Shown here in pieces: positions 58,545 through 64,000 of a stretch of DNA of 64,000 bases. The notes beneath the pieces are model-generated. The model ran no database searches. It saw nothing but the letters and a program-made list of their open reading frames with translations, and had not been told where the DNA came from. Source of the stretch: Manduca sexta. Lineage: Eukaryota > Arthropoda > Insecta > Lepidoptera > Sphingidae. Made by a program: the position numbers and the translations under genes. Numbering within the stretch: position 1 is the stretch's first letter; each line of letters starts with the position of its first letter. The DNA lies in contig NC_051126.1 of assembly GCF_014839805.1 (NCBI RefSeq), positions 2,426,609 to 2,490,608 on the forward strand, given 5' to 3'.

Positions 58545-59247
58545 TAGTCATGATATTTGAAAAAGGAACAGCGATCAACCAGCCTGCATTTTATTCTTTT
58601 GTTATTAAGTGTTTGTTTGCTATTAAGTTATACATGTGCTTGCGCCTTCGTATTACAAAGCTCTAGTATGAAGCAAGCGTGTTGCATTTAATTGCATATT
58701 TTAATCTCACTAATATATGAATTATGCAAGTATGTTTTAGTATTATGCAAAAATAATAAACCTTTATGCAAATACTCCTGATACTCTATATCCATCTCAA
58801 TCCCTCGTAAGCTATTTTTCAAAAATTTTCAGTTCTTCCGTATGTGAATTGCTCACACACTTTTTATTATTATTGCTTTAGGAAACACATAAAAAAACAG
58901 TCCGCCTGATTTGAACAACTCCTACCACCCATGTTCTAAAGGTACACTGAAAACCCAAAAGGATTCTCGCACTTTGTAAACTCGGTTTCCATCTAAACAA
59001 AGGATGACATCGCGTATTTATGCAACGAAACCCACTCTACAATTCACAAAAGCAACTCACTGATAGAGATGAGTCGAATTTACTAGAACAGGTATGGATT
59101 AGGTACTTTACGAGACTAGGCAGCCTTTTTTTAGGTTTTGACTTCAACCCTCTCCTTTCCCTATTAGTCGCCTTCTCCGATAAGCAGGGGATACCGTGGT
59201 GGAATTTTCCGAGCGCCTCCAAACCATAGGGCGGTAGGCAAGTATGA
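58545..59247. other. Gene-free stretch
   Basis: AT-rich sequence with no supported gene. Confidence 0.45.
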
Positions 59248-59505
59248 TTCGTTGGCGTAGTTGTATTTTGGTACGAGTGCACTGCTAAGGTCTCAGTTTC
59301 GATCCCCGGGTCGGACAGTGATACTAGGCTTTTCTGCCCAGTATCAGCCCGGAGTCTGAAATTTGTGTGCGATATGGCGATTAGCTCGCCCCCTATCACA
59401 TGATGGGACGGAATACTCATGGTGGAAAGTGGTTGCATCAGTTGTAGCACTGCCTACAGCTTTGGTGATAAAAACTCTTGAGTATAAAAGGCGTGAGTGT
59501 ATATG
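59248..59505 (+). repeat. SINE family S2, copy
   Basis: A box TTGGCGTAGTTG near 59252 and B box AGTTTCGATCC near 59297. The body has AGTATCAGCCCGGAGTCTGA and ATCACATGATGGGACGGAAT. The 3' end has TTGTAGCACTGCCTACAGC. Confidence 0.75.
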
Positions 59506-60266
59506 TAGGCAAATATAGTAGATAAGTCTTGGTAAATATTAGTAAGTAATGTCTAAAGACTAAATAGAAGCGTTCGCGTATCGCAATCGATATGTAAGTG
59601 GGACTACCTAGTCTCAAATACCAATTCCAACTAGTACAAGTATCATGATCAGGTACGGTCAAAGGCGGAAAGCAATAAAACTAATCTTGTGATGGATTGA
59701 CTTATAGTTTTTTTTCTTTATTTTACAGTAAAGATTAAATTCTTCTTGTTGTATTCTTCATCACTGAAGTTTGTGATCGTCTTGAAACGTCTTGACAGAG
59801 TCGATGAGAAGCTGTTTTCAAGCCCCCCCCGTCCTCGGCTTTCCTCTGGGATGTAGTAAAGATTAAACGAAATAACACTAAACTAAATAATATCACAAGA
59901 TTTATAATTAAATTCGATTTCCTGCTAAAAATTGCTAAAAGTTCCAGAAAATTTATCAAAATAAGTTCTGTCTAATGCATGATAATCGTTGTTGTATTCA
60001 TCCTAGTGGCAGATTTATATTTTTTATGAGTGTAGGCCACTCTATTTCTGCCGCCTCATGTTGGTAGAATTATGTAGGTTTCTAAAATACATAATAATTT
60101 TCCATTTGTTTGTGTTATGGAAGGCACTAAAGTTAAATAAACGAATGATTAATTAAATCGAGTGAGCGTCCTCTGAAATCTGCCGACCCTAAGAGGCTGT
60201 CGCCCATAGGCCGCGGCATATACGGCTTATTTACAAATCCAGGACTGATTCATCCCGGACGTAAAT
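59506..60266. other. Gene-free stretch
   Basis: GC-richer patches at 59770-59850 and 60180-60260 (GGCCGCGGCATATACGGCTT) look repeat-derived but have no second copy here. Confidence 0.4.
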
Positions 60267-60590
60267 AATAATAATAATATCAGCCCTGTATTATATACTT
60301 GCCCCTTGCTGAGCACGGGCCTCCTCTACTACTGAGAGTGATTAGGCCTTAGTCCACCACGCTGGCCTAGTGCGGATTGGTAGACTTCACAAACCTTCGA
60401 AATTCCTATAAAGAACTTCTCAGATGTGCAGGTTTCTTCACGATGTTTTCCTTCACCGTTAAAGCGAACCATAAATTCACAAAGAATACACACATGATTT
60501 TTATAAAAGTCAGAGGTGTGTGCCCTTGGGATTTGAACCTGCGGACATTCGTCTTGGCAGTCCGTTCCACACCCAACTAGGCTATCTGTA
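60267..60590 (-). repeat. SINE family S1, copy 7 (full length)
   Basis: Minus orientation: ATT-type tail at left, AGTCCACCACGCTGGCCTAG, TCACGATGTTTTCCTTCACC and a well-kept head at right (GGGATTTGAACCTGCGGACA, CAACTAGGCTA). Confidence 0.88.
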
Positions 60591-60909
60591 AATACTAGAT
60601 GCATTTCCATATTCCCTTAGTACACCCTCCTCCCTAAGCTACAGGTGCTCGGAGTGACAACGCGTCACTCGAATGCTTAATGCATCTTTTAAAATGCACT
60701 TACTCTCGGCGTCTTGGCACGACTCTTGTCTCCTGTTCACTTTTTATTTTATGGCAATTTGTAAGTTTAGAGCACTTGGCAAAGGAATTTTTGTTTTGGG
60801 ACGCGTTGAAGTAAGTTTAATATACGGCTTTAGGTTTAATGCATTTCGTTATTATGGTAAGGAGTGATCAGTAGCGGTTAAAGTATTAAACTGCTACTGA
60901 TCACTTCTG

Positions 60910-61192
60910 ATCACTTTACTGGTGGTAGATCTCTCATATGTGAGAGTCTGTCTGGGTAGGTACCACTGTAATGCCTTTTTCTGCCGCCAAGCAGCAGTGT
61001 ATAGTCATTGTTGTGTTTCGATTTGAAGGACATTGTAGCCTGAGTATCCATCTGAGAATGGCGAGCGCAGATGGCGCAAACAATACTTTGTAATTTAAGG
61101 TGTTGGATGGTATTTCTGCTGTTTATGAGTGGCGCTTACTATTAGGCTAACTGCAAACTCGTCTCGTCATTCAAAGCAAGTAAACAAAAATG
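60910..61192 (-). repeat. Dispersed repeat D1, inverted copy
   Basis: ACTGGTGGTAGATCTCTCAT, TTCTGCCGCCAAGCAGCAGT, CTGAGAATGGCGAGCGCAG and CTCGTCTCGTCATTCAAAGC, the reverse of the 63500 copy. Confidence 0.75.
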
Positions 61193-61261
61193 TCTTGTAA
61201 ATATATCCTATTATATAAAGCTGAGGAGTGTGTTTGAACGCGCTAAAAGCGGCGATAGCGA

Positions 61262-61584
61262 AAAAGCGGCGATAGCCTAGTTGGGTGTGGAACGGACTGC
61301 AAAGACGAATGTCCGCAGGTTCAAATCCCAAGGGCACACACCTCTGACTTTTCTAAAATCATGTGTGTATTCTTTGTGAATTTATCGTTAGCTTTAACGG
61401 CGAAGGAAAACATCGTGAGGAAACCTGCACATCTGAGAAGTTCTCTATAGGTATTTCGAAGGTGTGTGAAGTCTACCAATCCGCACTAGGCCAGCGTGGT
61501 GGACTAAGGCCTAATCCCTCTCAGTAGCAGAAGAGGCCCGTGCTCAGTAGTGGGCAAGTATATAATACAGGGCTGATATTATTT
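61262..61584 (+). repeat. SINE family S1, copy 8 (best pol III promoter)
   Basis: A box TAGCCTAGTTGG at 61272-61283 and B box GGTTCAAATCC at 61318-61328, both near consensus. The full body ends with TATAATACAGGGCTGATATT and a short T/A tail. AAAGCGGCGATAGC occurs twice just before and at the start (near 61247 and 61262). Confidence 0.9.
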
Positions 61585-61616
61585 ATTTTTTATAATATAT
61601 GAAATATAGGCTCCTT

Positions 61617-61760
61617 TCTATTCCGGGAACTCTTTCAACGGTTCTTTCGATTCCAACAGGCCGGCATAATTGTGTCGACTACCGAGTGTAATCATTTCTT
61701 GTCAGTCGATATTCTATTGAATCCCACTTCACTTACCATCACGTGTACTGAGGCCACTTT
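61617..61760 (+). repeat. Dispersed repeat D2, copy 6 (right part)
   Basis: GATTCCAACAGGCCGGCATA, ATTGTGTCGACTACCGAG and TTGTCAGTCGATATTC, then CACTTCACTTACCATCACG. Confidence 0.7.
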
Positions 61761-62434
61761 CAGGCTTCATTCTGATACTAAGTAGAAAAACCTAATATCA
61801 CTTTACCTTACCCGGGAATCGAATTGAGAGTGTTGAAGAGCACTGCAATTGTGCCATAGGCACGTCACATTGTTAATTGTGCAAATGCTACGACATTGTA
61901 TTTATTATATGCCGTGTATCCTTCATTGGAGGTCCTTAAATAAATAGTACAACTACGTCACCACAGTTCGACTATTTTCAAAATATCACTAGTAAAAATA
62001 GTTCAGTCTTTTCTTCAAGCCATAATTTACGCAAATGCATGCTGAACATAAAATTGGCTCCAGAGAATGGAAAACGTTATAGCTGGTGAGTGGCATTCAA
62101 CGACGAGATTCGCACTCACTCGGTACACTAATGGGATGGTAGTTTGAAAATTCATACGGTTTAAGTGAGAATTTCGGTTGTCTACAACTGAAATGAGATT
62201 TATTATAAATTTCATTTAATTCATTAATTGATGCAGATCTAGATGTCTTAAAAAAATTGTTCAGTTTTCTGAGAAGGTTTTTTTGTATTGTACAGACTTC
62301 TAAGAAAATTTTCTTGTAGCTACAGTGGTTAAGATGGCAGTCTTTGTTAACCCATCTTAAAAATCCTATCTATTCTGTTTACCATTTGGGTGGTAGATAT
62401 CAGAAGCTACGAAGAACAATTGATACTGTTTTTT
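61761..62434. other. Gene-free stretch
   Basis: 61770-61870 has a diverged minus-strand S2 piece (TCTGATACTAAGTAGAAAAA, GGGAATCGAATTGAGAG). No gene is seen. Confidence 0.45.
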
Positions 62435-62680
62435 TTTAAACGAACACGGCATAGTGACCCCACTGATGGCAAGTGGAGTGGAGTCCAATAGAATGTCGAC
62501 TGATGGGAGATGATTACCCCTCGGCAGTCGACATAATTATGCCGGTCTGTTGGATATACACAGGCGGATCCCGGAACGCGACACATTTACGTAGGCTACT
62601 ATGTCGGGTTTTAACACTTTGTGTACGGTGGTCGCTATCTGGGCGGATATAAAATATATCCTACCACCAGCAGAGATGGA
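62435..62680 (-). repeat. Dispersed repeat D2, copy 7 (full length, inverted)
   Basis: AACACGGCATAGTGACCCCA, ATGGCAAGTGGAGTGGAGTC, GATGATTACCCCTCGGCAGT, TGTTGGATATACACAGGCGG and GGTGGTCGCTATCTGGGCGG, to ATATCCTACCACCAGCA. It is the best copy for defining both family ends. Confidence 0.8.
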
Positions 62681-63094
62681 CGTCTGGGTCAAATATGGTC
62701 ATTAGTTTCATCACAAGATCATAGGATACGATCAATATTAACAAATACACATCATGTCTTTTTCCCGAACTGGTAGGCAGAGATGCACAATTTTTTTCTC
62801 TCTCTTTCTCATCCCATGATGTCAGGGGACGATGAAACCTACCGTCAATATTAAAATGTTATGAATGCCCGTTAATAATTGTTTATTAACATTATCTGTA
62901 AAGAGACATCCTTCTTATCATTGTTTGAACAATTAGACTAGTTATCTACTATTACTTAATTTACTACCTAAATAGTTTTGGGAATCCCGCAACTAGGATA
63001 CGGGGGACTTTTTGGCATGTTATCATACTTATCAAATGATTATGTATTTTTATTATTAGCGGGAAGGTTAAAAATGGTAGTTATATACGTATAC

Positions 63095-63393
63095 AATACT
63101 AGACATGTATTATATACTGTCCCACTGAGCACGAATCTTCTACTACTGAGATAGTTTAGGCGTTAGTCCACCACGCTGGCCTAGTGCGCGTTAACAGACA
63201 TTCCATCAAAATCCTAATGTATACTTCTTAGGTAGGTATGTAGCTTTCCTCATGATGTTCACCTTCACTGTTGAAGCGAACTTCGATATACAACCCATAA
63301 CATCAAAAAGTGAGAGGGGTGTGCCTTGGGCTTTGAACCTGTGGCTCTTAGCTTTGGCAGACCATTCCATACCTAACTAGGCTATCGTGCTCT
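63095..63393 (-). repeat. SINE family S1, copy 9
   Basis: CACCACGCTGGCCTAGTGCG, TTTCCTCATGATGTTCACC and GGGCTTTGAACCTGTGGC, then ACCTAACTAGGCTATCG at the head. Diverged. Confidence 0.8.
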
Positions 63394-63499
63394 AGTAGTA
63401 TAGCCATACTACCATTATATACCATTAATACATGTTTGCCCTTAACGTGAATAAACCGAATGACTTAGGCAGCATCACTATCTTATTATAAGATTATTT

Positions 63500-63805
63500 T
63501 TATTGCTTTAAATGACGAGACGAGCTTGCCGTTCGCCTGATGGTAAGTGATACGACTGCCCATAAACAGTAGACACCACCCAACACCTTGAATTATTAAG
63601 TATTGTTTGGTATTCCACTGCGCTCGCCATCCTGAGACATGAGATGTTAAGTCTTATTATGTCCAGTGGTTACACTGGCTAGAATGTCCTTCAAACCGGA
63701 ACACAACAGTGACTACACACTGCTGCTTGGCGGCAGAAATAGACATTACGGTGGCACCTACCCAAGCGCATTCTCACATATGAGAGACCTACCACCAGTA
63801 AGATA
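63500..63805 (+). repeat. Dispersed repeat D1, best full-length copy
   Basis: TTATTGCTTTAAATGACGAG, GCCGTTCGCCTGATGGTAAG, TATTCCACTGCGCTCGCCAT, ACTGGCTAGAATGTCC and TGCTGCTTGGCGGCAG, to CTCACATATGAGAGACCTAC. The CTCACATATGAGAG part is itself palindromic. 63806-64000 is AT-rich with nothing supported. Confidence 0.8.
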
Positions 63806-64000
63806 TCTGAAGACCACCTCTGTCAAGCTGGGTCATTTATGTTCTAGACAAATTTTTCCCTAGCACGCTAGTTCGATATATTAAAATAAATAATCTGTTA
63901 CCAAATAATATTAAAAATTATATTTCTTTACAATAAATACCTTAAAAACTACGATACATTAATAGGCGAAATACTTTGGTGGATATCTTCATACTAACAT

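Noticed and set aside
59037..59450. 137-codon minus-strand frame
   Set aside because: Much of it lies within an S2 SINE, so it is not a protein-coding gene by this evidence.
1..64000. Integrated virus or autonomous transposon
   Set aside because: No reverse transcriptase, integrase, transposase, capsid or envelope-like motifs were found; all mobile DNA here appears non-autonomous or truncated.

Overview
This window is AT-rich eukaryotic nuclear DNA. It holds four spliced protein-coding genes, all on the + strand, set in a dense background of short non-autonomous repeats. The exon/intron structure (GT-AG introns, interrupted repeat-filled introns), the two tRNA-derived SINE families, the Helitron-like ends of the A|TC...CTAG|T type and the gene families point to an insect, most probably a moth or butterfly (Lepidoptera). 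The species cannot be named from the sequence.

Layout. (1) 1-7.8 kb: repeats (a hairpin-bearing repeat family, a tandem duplication, two MITEs, SINE fragments), plus one GC-rich stretch at 494-530 that looks like a lone small exon. (2) 7.8-12.5 kb: a complete five-exon gene for a monocarboxylate-transporter-like (SLC16/MFS) protein of 852 aa, with a duplicated cytosolic N-terminal segment. (3) 15.9-22.2 kb: a ten-exon gene for a cytosolic/nuclear GH20 beta-hexosaminidase of the hexosaminidase D type. Every exon but the first is recovered, and the last exon is extremely GC-rich. (4) 26.9-28.4 kb: a compact two-exon secreted lipase (321 aa) with a good TATA/initiator promoter. (5) 35.3-44.0 kb: a second lipase of the same family (334 aa). 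Its signal-peptide exon is separated from its catalytic exon by a 7.7 kb intron packed with repeats, including a long inverted repeat and a tandem array of ~140 bp units. (6) 44-64 kb: no gene I can support. This is a repeat archive with SINEs, fold-back elements, Helitron-like elements and a 59 bp tandem repeat.

How the genes relate. The two lipases are paralogues: each has a 97-nt first exon ending in phase 1 that splits a cysteine codon, and each has Ser-Asp-His residues at matching positions. They probably act outside the cell on lipids. The transporter (membrane) and the hexosaminidase (intracellular glycosidase) show no functional link to each other or to the lipases beyond shared orientation. 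I found no reverse transcriptase, transposase, viral gene, CRISPR array or bacterial-type operon. The most unusual material is structural: a perfect 26-bp palindrome made inside a SINE, a 727-bp fold-back element with TA target sites, a satellite-like array that appears to come from a SINE tail, the duplicated N-terminus of the transporter, and the abrupt GC jump in the last hexosaminidase exon.
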